A stretch of DNA of 64,000 bases from Vibrio maritimus. GTDB lineage: Bacteria; Pseudomonadota; Gammaproteobacteria; Enterobacterales; Vibrionaceae. Positions 16,086 through 24,821 of the stretch are shown here, in pieces. The position numbers were made by a program, and so were the translations under genes. Location of the stretch: positions 558,001-622,000 of the forward strand of contig NZ_CP090438.1 in the NCBI RefSeq assembly GCF_021441885.1. The letters run 5' to 3'. A model generated the notes under the pieces. The model did not search any database. It was given only the letters and a program-made list of their open reading frames with translations, and was not told where the DNA came from. The first letter of the stretch is position 1; each line of letters begins with the position of its first letter.

Positions 16086-17525
16086 GTGACAGACGTTATC
16101 AATTTAATGAACGATCTACTTTGGGGATCGATTCTGGTTTATCTACTCGTAGGTGTGGGGATTTACTTTACAGTACGCCTCGGGTTTATTCAGTTCCGCC
16201 ATTTCGGTCACATGTTCAGTGTGCTGAAAAACAGCCGCAAAGCTGACACAGCAGGCATCTCTTCTTTCCAAGCTCTTTGTACAAGCCTAGCTGCACGTGT
16301 TGGTACTGGTAACATGGCTGGTGTTGCGGTCGCACTAACCGCTGGTGGTCCGGGTGCTATTTTCTGGATGTGGCTAATTGCTATGCTCGGTATGGCAACC
16401 TCGTTCGCTGAGAGTACCCTAGCACAGCTATACAAAACCAAAGACGATGATGGTAACTACCGTGGTGGTCCTGCTTACTACATGGAAAAGGGTCTGGGCA
16501 TGCGCTGGATGGGCGTGCTGTTCTCTATCTTCCTAATCATCGCTTTTGGTTTGGTATTTAACGCAGTACAAGCAAATGCGATCGCTAATGCGATGAACAC
16601 TGCATTTGGTTTTGACCCAATGATTGTCGGTGTGGTGATTGTACTTATCTCTGCATTCGTCATCTTTGGTGGTGTACGTAAGATCGCTCGCACGGCAGAG
16701 CTTATCGTTCCTGTGATGGCGTTGGCTTACCTTGTTCTTGCTTTCGTAGTGATGTTTATGAACATCGAGAAGGTGCCTGAAGTCCTTGCCTACATCTTCA
16801 AGAGTGCGTTCGGTCTGCAAGAAGCAGCGGCTGGTGGTCTGGGTTACGCAATTGCTCAAGCCATGATTCAAGGTATCAAGCGCGGTCTATTCTCGAACGA
16901 AGCGGGTATGGGCTCTGCGCCAAACGCGGCAGCATCTGCAACGCCATATCCGCCGCACCCGGCATCTCAAGGTTACGTTCAGATGCTAGGCGTATTCACG
17001 GATACCATTGTTATCTGTACCGCAACTGTGGCGATTATCCTGATGTCAGGTGAGTATGTACCACATGGTGAGGTGACGGGTATCGAGCTGACCCAACGAG
17101 CGCTGAGCTCTCAGGTTGGTGATTGGGGCGGTATCTTTGTTGCGGTTGCGATTTTCTTCTTCGCATTTACCTCTATCATTGCTAACTACTCGTACGCAGA
17201 AACCAACCTGATTTTCCTAGAGCACAACCACAAAGCGGGTCTTGGTGTGTTCCGTATTATTGTACTGGGTATGGTGATGTTCGGTTCGATGGCAACGCTA
17301 CCAATAGTTTGGGCGCTAGCCGATGTGTCGATGGGTCTGATGGCGATTGTTAACTTGATCGCGATTATCTTGCTGTCAGGTATCGTGATTAAGCTGGCGA
17401 AAGACTACAACCAGCAACTGAAAGCAGGTAAGGTTCCGACCTTTGATGCGAATGACTACCCTGAGCTGAAATCTCAGCTTGAAGAAGGTATTTGGGATAA
17501 CACTAAGGAAACGGCGAACAAGTAA
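16086..17525 (+). CDS. Sodium:alanine/glycine symporter (AGCS family)
   Basis: An inner-membrane importer of alanine and/or glycine driven by sodium. About 479 residues with 9-11 transmembrane helices and AGCS signatures: SSFQALCTSLAARVGTGNMAG near residue 60 and KRGLFSNEAGMGSAPNAAA near 265. The GTG start at 16086 has GAGG six bases upstream; another GTG at 16074 would add four residues. YaaA is encoded next door, as in E. coli (yaaJ-yaaA). A leader ORF and hairpin upstream suggest regulation after transcription starts. Confidence 0.92.
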   Translation: MTDVINLMNDLLWGSILVYLLVGVGIYFTVRLGFIQFRHFGHMFSVLKNSRKADTAGISSFQALCTSLAARVGTGNMAGVAVALTAGGPGAIFWMWLIAMLGMATSFAESTLAQLYKTKDDDGNYRGGPAYYMEKGLGMRWMGVLFSIFLIIAFGLVFNAVQANAIANAMNTAFGFDPMIVGVVIVLISAFVIFGGVRKIARTAELIVPVMALAYLVLAFVVMFMNIEKVPEVLAYIFKSAFGLQEAAAGGLGYAIAQAMIQGIKRGLFSNEAGMGSAPNAAASATPYPPHPASQGYVQMLGVFTDTIVICTATVAIILMSGEYVPHGEVTGIELTQRALSSQVGDWGGIFVAVAIFFFAFTSIIANYSYAETNLIFLEHNHKAGLGVFRIIVLGMVMFGSMATLPIVWALADVSMGLMAIVNLIAIILLSGIVIKLAKDYNQQLKAGKVPTFDANDYPELKSQLEEGIWDNTKETANK

Positions 17526-17553
17526 TCGCTTTTACCTATCTCAAAAATAGATT

Positions 17554-17596
17554 AAGCCATGCACTATTTCGTTGATGAAAGTGCATGGCTTTTTTT
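17554..17596 (+). terminator. Symporter gene terminator
   Basis: AAGCCATGCAC (17554-17564) pairs with GTGCATGGCTT (17581-17591), with an inner TTTC/GAAA extension and a T-run. Confidence 0.88.
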
Positions 17597-17631
17597 ATAC
17601 TGAAGCAAATCAATATTAAAAGAGTAAAGTC

Positions 17632-18405
17632 ATGCTTATTGTTGTTTCACCTGCTAAGACCTTAGATTATGAGTCACCCCTTGCGACTGAGCGATTCACT
17701 CAACCAGAGTTGATTGAACATTCTGCTGAGCTTATTAAAGAGTGTCGCAAGCTCACCCCTGCCGATGTCTCTGCATTGATGAAGGTGAGCGATAAAATTG
17801 CAGGTTTGAACGTGGCGCGTTTTGAAGAGTGGTCCGAAACGTTTACGACAGAGAATGCTCGTCAGGCTATCCTTGCATTTAAAGGCGATGTTTACACCGG
17901 ACTGGAAGCAGAAAGCTTGTCTGAAGATGACTTTGATTATGCTCAGCAGCACTTACGCATGCTTTCTGGCCTTTATGGTCTGCTTAAGCCATTGGACTTG
18001 ATGCAGCCTTATCGTTTAGAAATGGGCACTAAGCTTGCCAACGAGCGTGGCACTAACCTGTACCAATTCTGGGGCGACATAATCACCAATAAACTCAATG
18101 ATGCACTTAATGCACAGGGTGACAATGTACTGATCAACCTAGCATCGAATGAGTACTTCAAGGCAGTTAAGCCAAAGCAGCTCGATGGCAAGGTGATCAC
18201 GCCGGTATTCAAAGACTGTAAGAACGGCCAATACAAGGTTATCAGTTTTTACGCTAAAAAAGCGCGCGGTATGATGGCACGTTACATCATCGAGAACCGT
18301 GTTGATTCGATTGATAAACTGACGGCATTCGATGTTGCGGGCTACTACTTTGTTGAAGAAGAATCGACGGCGACGGAACTGGTGTTTAAGCGCGAAGAGC
18401 AGTGA
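17632..18405 (+). CDS. yaaA: Peroxide stress protein YaaA
   Basis: A 257-residue cytosolic protein of the YaaA/DUF328 family, which lowers free iron and limits DNA damage during hydrogen peroxide stress in E. coli. Family signatures are the N-terminal MLIVVSPAKTLDYESP, GLYGLLKPLDLMQPYRLEMGTKL near residue 108, and the C-terminal YYFVEEES. The length is normal. ATG 17632 follows AAAGAGTAAAGTC. No operon partner downstream. Confidence 0.93.
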   Translation: MLIVVSPAKTLDYESPLATERFTQPELIEHSAELIKECRKLTPADVSALMKVSDKIAGLNVARFEEWSETFTTENARQAILAFKGDVYTGLEAESLSEDDFDYAQQHLRMLSGLYGLLKPLDLMQPYRLEMGTKLANERGTNLYQFWGDIITNKLNDALNAQGDNVLINLASNEYFKAVKPKQLDGKVITPVFKDCKNGQYKVISFYAKKARGMMARYIIENRVDSIDKLTAFDVAGYYFVEEESTATELVFKREEQ

Positions 18406-18480
18406 TTAGTGGAGTCGAGATAAAGCAGAAGTAACTAGCTAATGCTCGCGGTATATCTCGTCATTCTCAAATTATACTTC

Positions 18481-18577
18481 GTCATCCTCACGAAAGTGAG
18501 GATCTCTGGCCGCGAGTGTCGCTCTCAAATTAAGTGAGTCACTTGCGGTGAAAGATCCCCTTTTTCAAGGGGATGAC
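18481..18577. repeat. Pair of inverted REP-like palindromes
   Basis: GTCATCCTCAC...GTGAGGATCT (18481-18505) and AGATCCCC...GGGGATGAC (18553-18577) are two hairpins in opposite orientation, sharing the GTCATCC/GGATCT frame with the copy at 6464-6488. A degenerate further half-copy (CGTCATTCTC) lies at 18459-18468. This is a BIME-like arrangement in the yaaA-srmB convergent gap. Confidence 0.65.
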
Positions 18578-18651
18578 GCATATTAGGGACTACAACATAC
18601 CTAGTTGTGTAGTTATTATTTGATAGAGCTATATCTAGAGTAGCGCGCTCG

Positions 18652-19881
18652 TTATTTCTTCTTAGCGCTTTTCTTTTTCTTCACCGCTTTTTTCTTGTCG
18701 TCTTTTTTCGGCTTCTTCTTCTTAAAGACAGGCTTTTTATGCGTTGGGCGCATGCCGTCAATAAAACGCTCTTTGATGGTCTCTTTGGTATAACGACCGA
18801 CACGATCCATCATTGGTTGGTCATGCGCCTCTACGATAGAGATCGCGATGCCTTTCTTCCCCGCACGAGCCGTACGACCGATGCGGTGCAGATAGATATC
18901 AGCACTGCGTGGTAAGTCGTAGTTAATCACGTGCGAAACATCCGGCAGGTCGATACCGCGAGCAGCAACGTCGGTTGCAAGCAGTACGTTAACACTGCCA
19001 TCGCGGAAACGGCTGATGGCGTTGTTACGGCGATCTTGCGGCATCTCACCTTGGATCCAAGAACATGGGATCTGAGCACTATCGAGTTGCTGGCGCAGTT
19101 CACCAAGGCGCTCACGGGTTTTGACGAACACTATGGTGCGCTGAGCTTGCTCGGTCAGGATGTGTTTGAGCAGGTTAAGCTTGTGTGCGGCATCATCGGC
19201 ACGGTGATACCACTGGGTGATCTTCTTGCGCTCACGCGTCGATGGCTGTGCTTCGAGTTCAGCAGGCTCTTTTAGAAGATCAGCTGTAAAGCCTTCGACA
19301 CCGCGTCCCTCTAGCGTCGCTGAGAAAAGCAGTGTTTGTTTACGCCAGCGACATTCTGCTGATAGTCGATCAACCGTTGGGCCAAAGCCCAGATCAAGCA
19401 TGCGGTCTGCTTCATCCAATACTAACCATTCAATGGCACGACAATCAAAGCGCTCTGCCTCGATATACTCCATCAAACGACCTGGCGTCGCTACGACGAT
19501 ATCTTGAGTCTCGGCAAGTGTGGAGGCGTGTGAGTCATAGGTAACACCGCCCGTGATGGTTGCGACTTTAAGTCGAGTGTATTTTGCCAGCGCTGTTGCC
19601 TGCTCTGCTACCTGCATCGCAAGTTCACGAGTGGGAGTCAGAATCAAAATACGTGCAGGGCCGGCTTTTTTACGAGGGAAGTCGAGCAAGTATTGAATTG
19701 CAGGAATAGCAAACGAGGCCGTTTTACCTGTGCCTGTTGGCGCTGAAGCGAGAATGTCACGTGCATCCAATGCTTGTGGAATAGCCTGAGCCTGGATCTC
19801 GGTAGGGCGGCTAAAGCCCATTTCTTCAATCGCTTCTAAAAGGATTGGATCTAAATCTAGTTCGGCAAAGGTTCTGATCAC
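18652..19881 (-). CDS. srmB: DEAD-box RNA helicase SrmB
   Basis: A 409-residue ATP-dependent RNA helicase acting early in 50S ribosome assembly. Helicase motifs in order: Q motif near residue 20, APTGTGKT (I), PTRELAMQ (Ia), TPGR (Ib), DEAD (II), SAT (III), and HRIGRTARAG (VI). The core closely follows E. coli SrmB (LDFPRKK, STRERKKI.QWY). The tail is a dense Lys-rich extension of about 28 residues, shorter and more basic than in E. coli. It lies 99 bp downstream of trmN6 on the same strand; the two are also neighbours in E. coli. Confidence 0.93.
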   Translation of the reverse strand: MIRTFAELDLDPILLEAIEEMGFSRPTEIQAQAIPQALDARDILASAPTGTGKTASFAIPAIQYLLDFPRKKAGPARILILTPTRELAMQVAEQATALAKYTRLKVATITGGVTYDSHASTLAETQDIVVATPGRLMEYIEAERFDCRAIEWLVLDEADRMLDLGFGPTVDRLSAECRWRKQTLLFSATLEGRGVEGFTADLLKEPAELEAQPSTRERKKITQWYHRADDAAHKLNLLKHILTEQAQRTIVFVKTRERLGELRQQLDSAQIPCSWIQGEMPQDRRNNAISRFRDGSVNVLLATDVAARGIDLPDVSHVINYDLPRSADIYLHRIGRTARAGKKGIAISIVEAHDQPMMDRVGRYTKETIKERFIDGMRPTHKKPVFKKKKPKKDDKKKAVKKKKSAKKK

Positions 19882-19980
19882 GGTAGTGTCTCCACAAGAC
19901 GTAGGTTGCCCCTGAGCAAAAAAACATCGAACAGGGAAAAAGTAGGGCGGCTATTATACTCAAACCGAGGCGAGGCGCAC

Positions 19981-20703
19981 TTACATTTTAAGGTAAAAAT
20001 CTTTGGTTAGGGCAATAAAGTCCTCAGAGTATCCGCCAGATGCGCTATGAATGATGAGGCGTTCTTCATCACAGGCTTCGGAGCGCTTCGTCAGCGTAAA
20101 CAGTAATCGGTTACACGGCTTGTTGATGGTCGCCTGTACATAGCAAATTCGATTCAAGTGCCAGCCTTTGTGCTTGGCAAGTGCGATGAATTGTTCCCCC
20201 TCGACTTTAGGTAGCACAAAGCTCGCACTTCCTTCTTTACTGAGGAGCTTGTCACAACGATCTAGCAAGTGCTCATGGGAGAGGGAATGTGTATGTCTCG
20301 CGGTTGCTCTCTGGCTATTTTTCGCGGTCTCTCCGCTATTGAAATACGGCGGATTGCAGATGATGCCATCGAAATTGTGTTCAAATGGTTGCGCCAATAT
20401 ATCGCTGTGGAGCACAGTGATGCGTTCATGCCATGGTGACTGCTGAATATTATAGGTTGCATCGACGATGGCGGTCTCATCGATATCGACAGCAGTGATT
20501 GCGGCATCGACAAATCGCTGGGCGAGCATCAAGGTGAGTAGTCCGGTGCCAGTACCAATATCCAATAGGGTGTTAGAGGAATGAAACCTTGCCCATGCCC
20601 CTAGTAAAACACCATCAGTGCTGACAGGCATTCCTGAGTTGCCATCGTGGATAGAGAACTGCTTGAATTGAAAGCCTTTGGTTTTTGTCGTGCTACAAGT
20701 CAT
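19981..20703 (-). CDS. trmN6: tRNA1(Val) (adenine(37)-N6)-methyltransferase TrmN6
   Basis: A 240-residue SAM-dependent methyltransferase. Motif I is LLDIGTGTGLLTLML near residue 41-55 and the catalytic N6-adenine motif NPPYF is near residue 120. Its pairing with srmB supports the YfiC/TrmN6 identity. The ATG at 20703 lacks a strong Shine-Dalgarno, and MTCSTTKTKGFQFKQFSI gives the expected QFxxxDG substrate-side start. Confidence 0.9.
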   Translation of the reverse strand: MTCSTTKTKGFQFKQFSIHDGNSGMPVSTDGVLLGAWARFHSSNTLLDIGTGTGLLTLMLAQRFVDAAITAVDIDETAIVDATYNIQQSPWHERITVLHSDILAQPFEHNFDGIICNPPYFNSGETAKNSQRATARHTHSLSHEHLLDRCDKLLSKEGSASFVLPKVEGEQFIALAKHKGWHLNRICYVQATINKPCNRLLFTLTKRSEACDEERLIIHSASGGYSEDFIALTKDFYLKM

Positions 20704-20997
20704 AGTTTATTTTGTTAATCGTTTGCTTTTAAGGGTTTGTCACTATTGTTAAATTATTGAGTAGTGAAATGCTCTGTATGTAAGCGATGTGTGTGAGAAA
20801 ATGGTCAAGATAAAAGTTTACCTTTTAGTTCAAAACTAGTGAATCGAACTGCCAGTTAACTGTAACAACAAATTAATGTAATGTTTATCACCGCTTCTAT
20901 TGCTTATTAATCATCGATTGTTCATCATGCCCGCCTAATTTTACGTGGCAACTAAGAGTGCTGCGGCAGACACAACATAACAAGTAAGGGCATATCT

Positions 20998-22308
20998 GTG
21001 AAACAGACGTTAAAAACAACAGATATTATAGCAGTCGGCTTTATGCTGTTTGCTTTTTTCCTAGGCGCGGGCAACATCATTTTCCCACCTCTAGCGGGTC
21101 AATTGGCGGGTGAAAACTTGCTACCAGCCATGACTGGCTTTCTTCTCACTGCAGTAGGTCTTCCTCTTATTACCATTATTGCTGTTGCAGTGGCAGGGGG
21201 CTCTTGGGAGCACCTTACGAAAGATCTGCCGAAGAAAGCAGCAACGCTAATCGCTGTCCTTATCTTTATTATTATTGGCCCTGCTTTCGCAGCTCCGCGT
21301 ACAGGTCTTGTGGCCTATGAAATGGCCATTCGTCCATTCTTTGCTGATGCGGCGCAAATGCACCTAACGATTTTCTCAATCTTGTTCTTTGCAGTAGCCA
21401 TGTCATTTGCATGGTCACAGGGTAAGTTGATCGATGTAATCGGTAAGGTGTTAACTCCGGTATTGTTTATCGGTTTGATTGTTTTGGCGGGTGCGGTGTT
21501 TATTGACCCACAAGGCGAGATGATTGCGCCGGTTGGCGAGTACCTAAGTCAGCCACTAACAAAAGGTTTCCTTGAGGGTTACAACACAATGGACACCTTT
21601 GGTTCGTTGATGTTTGGTATGTTGATTGTTGATGCGCTGCGCAAGAAAGGCATTACTGAGCAAGCTGCAACCACTAAATACCTGATCAGCTCTGCGCTTA
21701 TTGCTGCTGCGGGTCTAGCGTTTGTTTACATCTCATTGTTCTACTTGGGCGCAACCAGTGCAACGGTTGCAGCGGGTGCGGATAATGGCGGCGCTATCTT
21801 AAGTCAGTATGTGCAGGCTCTGTTTGGTCCATATGGTCAGATTGTTCTGTCTGTTATTGTCCTATTAGCTTGTTTGACGACGGCGATTGGTCTTATCTCG
21901 GCATGTTCAGATTACTTTAGCTCACTAACGTCAATCAGCTATCAGAAATGGGTCGTTATCATTGGTGTTGCGTGTGCGGTTGTAGCTAACATCGGTCTGG
22001 CTCAGCTGATTTCTCTGTCTGTCCCAGTGCTCTTCGCACTCTATCCGGTTGCTATTGCTCTAGTAGCACTGACGTTTGCTCGCAAGTACCTAGCAAACCC
22101 GAAATTGGCATACCGCGTGGTTATTCTTGTGTCTCTGTCGTTCGCTATGATTGATGCAGCAAAAGTAACGGGTATTGATGTGTCATTTTTCAATGCATTA
22201 CCACTCTTTAGTGTTGGTATGGGCTGGGTAATGCCAACGGTTGCCGCTATCATCTGTATGTGCTTTGTAGGTCGTAACGATGAGAAGCTAGAGCAAGAAG
22301 CGGCTTAA
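20998..22308 (+). CDS. brnQ: Branched-chain amino acid:cation symporter BrnQ
   Basis: 436 residues with about 12 transmembrane helices, importing Leu, Ile and Val with Na+ or H+. Family signatures: FMLFAFFLGAGNIIFPP near residue 16-32, GPAFAAPRTG near 95, and the Thr/Ser-rich ITEQAATTKYLISS near 218. The GTG start has TAAGGG about eight bases upstream. A 10-bp palindrome CAGTTAACTG lies at 20853-20862 in the promoter region. Monocistronic and convergent with fldB. Confidence 0.93.
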   Translation: MKQTLKTTDIIAVGFMLFAFFLGAGNIIFPPLAGQLAGENLLPAMTGFLLTAVGLPLITIIAVAVAGGSWEHLTKDLPKKAATLIAVLIFIIIGPAFAAPRTGLVAYEMAIRPFFADAAQMHLTIFSILFFAVAMSFAWSQGKLIDVIGKVLTPVLFIGLIVLAGAVFIDPQGEMIAPVGEYLSQPLTKGFLEGYNTMDTFGSLMFGMLIVDALRKKGITEQAATTKYLISSALIAAAGLAFVYISLFYLGATSATVAAGADNGGAILSQYVQALFGPYGQIVLSVIVLLACLTTAIGLISACSDYFSSLTSISYQKWVVIIGVACAVVANIGLAQLISLSVPVLFALYPVAIALVALTFARKYLANPKLAYRVVILVSLSFAMIDAAKVTGIDVSFFNALPLFSVGMGWVMPTVAAIICMCFVGRNDEKLEQEAA

Positions 22309-22330
22309 TCACTATGTATCAATATAAAAA

Positions 22331-22357
22331 CGGCGCCTTGTTAGGCGCCGTTTTTTT
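22331..22357. terminator. brnQ / fldB bidirectional terminator
   Basis: CGGCGCC (22331-22337) / GGCGCCG (22344-22350) extended by A-run and T-run on either side. Confidence 0.93.
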
Positions 22358-22368
22358 GTCTTTCAAGC

Positions 22369-22887
22369 TTAAAGCGTTTGCTGATACTCGACGAGGATCT
22401 GCTCACACCAAGTGGCGATACGCTCATCACTCAACTCATATTGTGAGTCCTCGTCTAGAGCGAGACCAACAAATTGGCTACCATCTTCAGTTAGTGCTTT
22501 AGAAGCTTCGAACTCATAGCCTTGGTTATCCCAGTAGCCAATGAACTGTGCACCTGTTGGCTTAAGCTCTTCATGAAGCATTCCCATCGCATCCAGATAC
22601 CATTCGCCATAGCCTTCTTGATCGCCTAAGCCGAACAATGCCACGACCTTGCCGCTTAGCGACACGCCACCGATTTGATCCCATATCCCGCCCCAGTCTT
22701 CTTGGAGTTCGCCGAAATCCCATGTAGAGATCCCTAAGATAAGTAGATCGTAGTCGCTCATCTTGGAAATAGGTGTGTCTTTTACGTTAAATATGTCCAC
22801 AATATCTGGACCAATGATCTCGCGTATTTTTTCTGACGCCATCTCGGTGTAGCAGGTTGATGAACCGTAAAATAAACCTATTTTCAT
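22369..22887 (-). CDS. fldB: Flavodoxin FldB
   Basis: A 172-residue long-chain flavodoxin carrying FMN. The phosphate-binding loop YGSSTCYTE (residues 7-15) has Cys where most flavodoxins have Gly-Asn; this is typical of FldB. GISTWDFGELQEDW near 53-66 and GLGDQEGYGEWYLDAMG near 90 form the isoalloxazine loops. Divergent from xerD as in the E. coli fldB-xerD-dsbC-recJ-prfB-lysS block. Confidence 0.9.
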   Translation of the reverse strand: MKIGLFYGSSTCYTEMASEKIREIIGPDIVDIFNVKDTPISKMSDYDLLILGISTWDFGELQEDWGGIWDQIGGVSLSGKVVALFGLGDQEGYGEWYLDAMGMLHEELKPTGAQFIGYWDNQGYEFEASKALTEDGSQFVGLALDEDSQYELSDERIATWCEQILVEYQQTL

Positions 22888-23045
22888 AACTTCACTGTGT
22901 CGCTGTTGTAATGAGTGGCAGTGATTCTACTCTGAATTCGCCCATCTTTGCAGCGCTTATTGGTCTGCTTGCTGTTTTTTATAGCATTCTTGTTTTTTCT
23001 CGCTTACTCTGTTGAAAGTACTGTATAAACATCCAAGAGGTAGTC

Positions 23046-23954
23046 GTGAGCGACGTGAATATCCAAGATCAGGGGCTAGTGGAACAATTCTTAGATTCCA
23101 TGTGGATGGAGCGAGGACTGTCAGAAAACACCCTGGCATCTTATCGAAATGACTTGGTTAAGTTATTGAAGTGGATGCACGAACACAACTACAGGCTGGA
23201 CTTTATCAGTTTATCTGGCTTGCAAGAGTACCAAATGTGGTTAACGGATCAGAACTACCAACAAAGCTCACGAGCTAGGATGCTGTCTGCGATTCGTCGC
23301 CTGTTCCAATATCTTCATAGGGAAAAGCTTCGCTCCGATGATCCCACCGCTCTATTGGTTAGCCCGAAGCTCCCGAAGCGTCTGCCGAAAGACCTGACCG
23401 AGGATCAAGTTACCGCCCTGTTGGAGTCGCCAGATCCTAACGACCCGATTGAGCTTCGCGACAAAGCCATGCTAGAGCTTCTTTACGCGACGGGACTTCG
23501 TGTCACCGAGTTAGTCAGCCTGACCATGGAAAACATCAGTCTGAGACAAGGCGTAGTGCGTGTGGTCGGTAAGGGCAACAAGGAGCGCTTGGTCCCTATG
23601 GGGGAAAATGCCGTGGACTGGATCTCGGAATTTATTGAAAAAGGTCGCCCACTACTTCTTGGCGAGAAAACGTCAGACGTGGTCTTCCCGAGCAAGCGCG
23701 CCAAACAAATGACCCGGCAAACCTTCTGGCATCGTATTAAGTTCTATGCAGTGTTGGCGGACATCGATACCGAATTGTTGTCGCCTCACGTGTTGCGACA
23801 CGCTTTTGCGACGCATCTTTTGAACTATGGCGCAGATCTGCGTGTCGTACAGATGTTATTGGGGCATAGTGACTTATCTACGACACAAATTTATACTCAT
23901 GTAGCAACAGAGCGATTGAAGAACATTCATAGCCAGCATCATCCAAGGGCTTAA
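23046..23954 (+). CDS. xerD: Tyrosine recombinase XerD
   Basis: With XerC and FtsK it resolves chromosome dimers at dif. 302 residues: N-terminal SAM-like core-binding domain (about 10-95) and a catalytic domain with RHRHY residues in TGLRVTEL (Arg near 150), HVLRHAFATHLL, GHSDLSTTQIYTHV (catalytic Tyr near 285). GTG start behind AAGAGGTAGTC. First gene of xerD-dsbC-recJ. Confidence 0.95.
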   Translation: MSDVNIQDQGLVEQFLDSMWMERGLSENTLASYRNDLVKLLKWMHEHNYRLDFISLSGLQEYQMWLTDQNYQQSSRARMLSAIRRLFQYLHREKLRSDDPTALLVSPKLPKRLPKDLTEDQVTALLESPDPNDPIELRDKAMLELLYATGLRVTELVSLTMENISLRQGVVRVVGKGNKERLVPMGENAVDWISEFIEKGRPLLLGEKTSDVVFPSKRAKQMTRQTFWHRIKFYAVLADIDTELLSPHVLRHAFATHLLNYGADLRVVQMLLGHSDLSTTQIYTHVATERLKNIHSQHHPRA

Positions 23955-23984
23955 TTTAACGTTTTCTATACAAAGGTGATTTTA

Positions 23985-24779
23985 ATGAGCGTACTACGCC
24001 GCTTAACTCTACTCTCTCTGCCATTTTTCGTAACAGCTTGCGGAGCTGAAGAGACGCAAGCTACTCAAGCCGCGCCAGTGCCAGCGGCGGTCGCAGCAGA
24101 GATGAACACTCAGGCAGATGAAGCGGCGATTCGAGATCGTTTTGCCAAAATTGGTATTGAGATTTCCGAGATCGTCCCATCTGATATCCCAGGTTTAATG
24201 GAAGTGAGAACCCCAGGAGGCATTCTGTTTGCTTCCCCTACAGGTGACCATTTTATTGCGGGTACGCTTTATTCCATTGATGCAGAAGGTAATTACAAAG
24301 ACGTGATTGCTGAGCGCCAAGCGCCAATCAACGCAGAGAAAATCGCTGCGTTTTCTGACAGTGTGATTGAGTATAAAGCCAAAGACGAAAAGTACGTGGT
24401 GACTATCTTCACCGACATTACGTGTGGATACTGCGTTCGCCTGCATAGTCAAATGGAAGGCTATAACGATCTAGGCATCACAGTTCGTTACTTAGCTTAC
24501 CCTCGCCAAGGTGCAACAGGTTCGGTGGCAGAGCAAATGGCTAAGATCTGGTGTTCAGAAGACCCAGCTGCGGCGATGCACGATGCAAAAGTGAATCGCA
24601 AAGAAGCGACCTTCGATGGCGACCTTAAACAGTGCCAAGAGACGGTTGCAAAGCACTACAACCTTGGCCGTGAACTGGGCATTAGCGGCACGCCAGCGAT
24701 CTTCTTGCCAAACGGCGAAATGGTGGGTGGCTACCTTCCACCGGCAGACCTGATTAAACGTCTAGAACAAATCAAATAA
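23985..24779 (+). CDS. dsbC: Thiol:disulfide isomerase DsbC, with a predicted lipoprotein signal
   Basis: Corrects wrong disulfides in the envelope. 264 residues: signal region, N-terminal dimerisation domain (about 45-105) and thioredoxin fold with the active site TCGYC (Cys147 and Cys150) plus a structural Cys pair near 187 and 212. Start ATG 23985 follows AAAGGTGATTTTA. Unlike E. coli DsbC, the signal ends in VTAC with Cys19, a good lipobox, then a low-complexity Ala/Pro/Gln linker, suggesting a lipid-anchored isomerase. Downstream of xerD by 30 bp and upstream of recJ by 42 bp. Confidence 0.92.
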   Translation: MSVLRRLTLLSLPFFVTACGAEETQATQAAPVPAAVAAEMNTQADEAAIRDRFAKIGIEISEIVPSDIPGLMEVRTPGGILFASPTGDHFIAGTLYSIDAEGNYKDVIAERQAPINAEKIAAFSDSVIEYKAKDEKYVVTIFTDITCGYCVRLHSQMEGYNDLGITVRYLAYPRQGATGSVAEQMAKIWCSEDPAAAMHDAKVNRKEATFDGDLKQCQETVAKHYNLGRELGISGTPAIFLPNGEMVGGYLPPADLIKRLEQIK

Positions 24780-24821
24780 GAACTAGGATAGGGGCTCCGA
24801 TTACGGGGCCCAATATACTTT

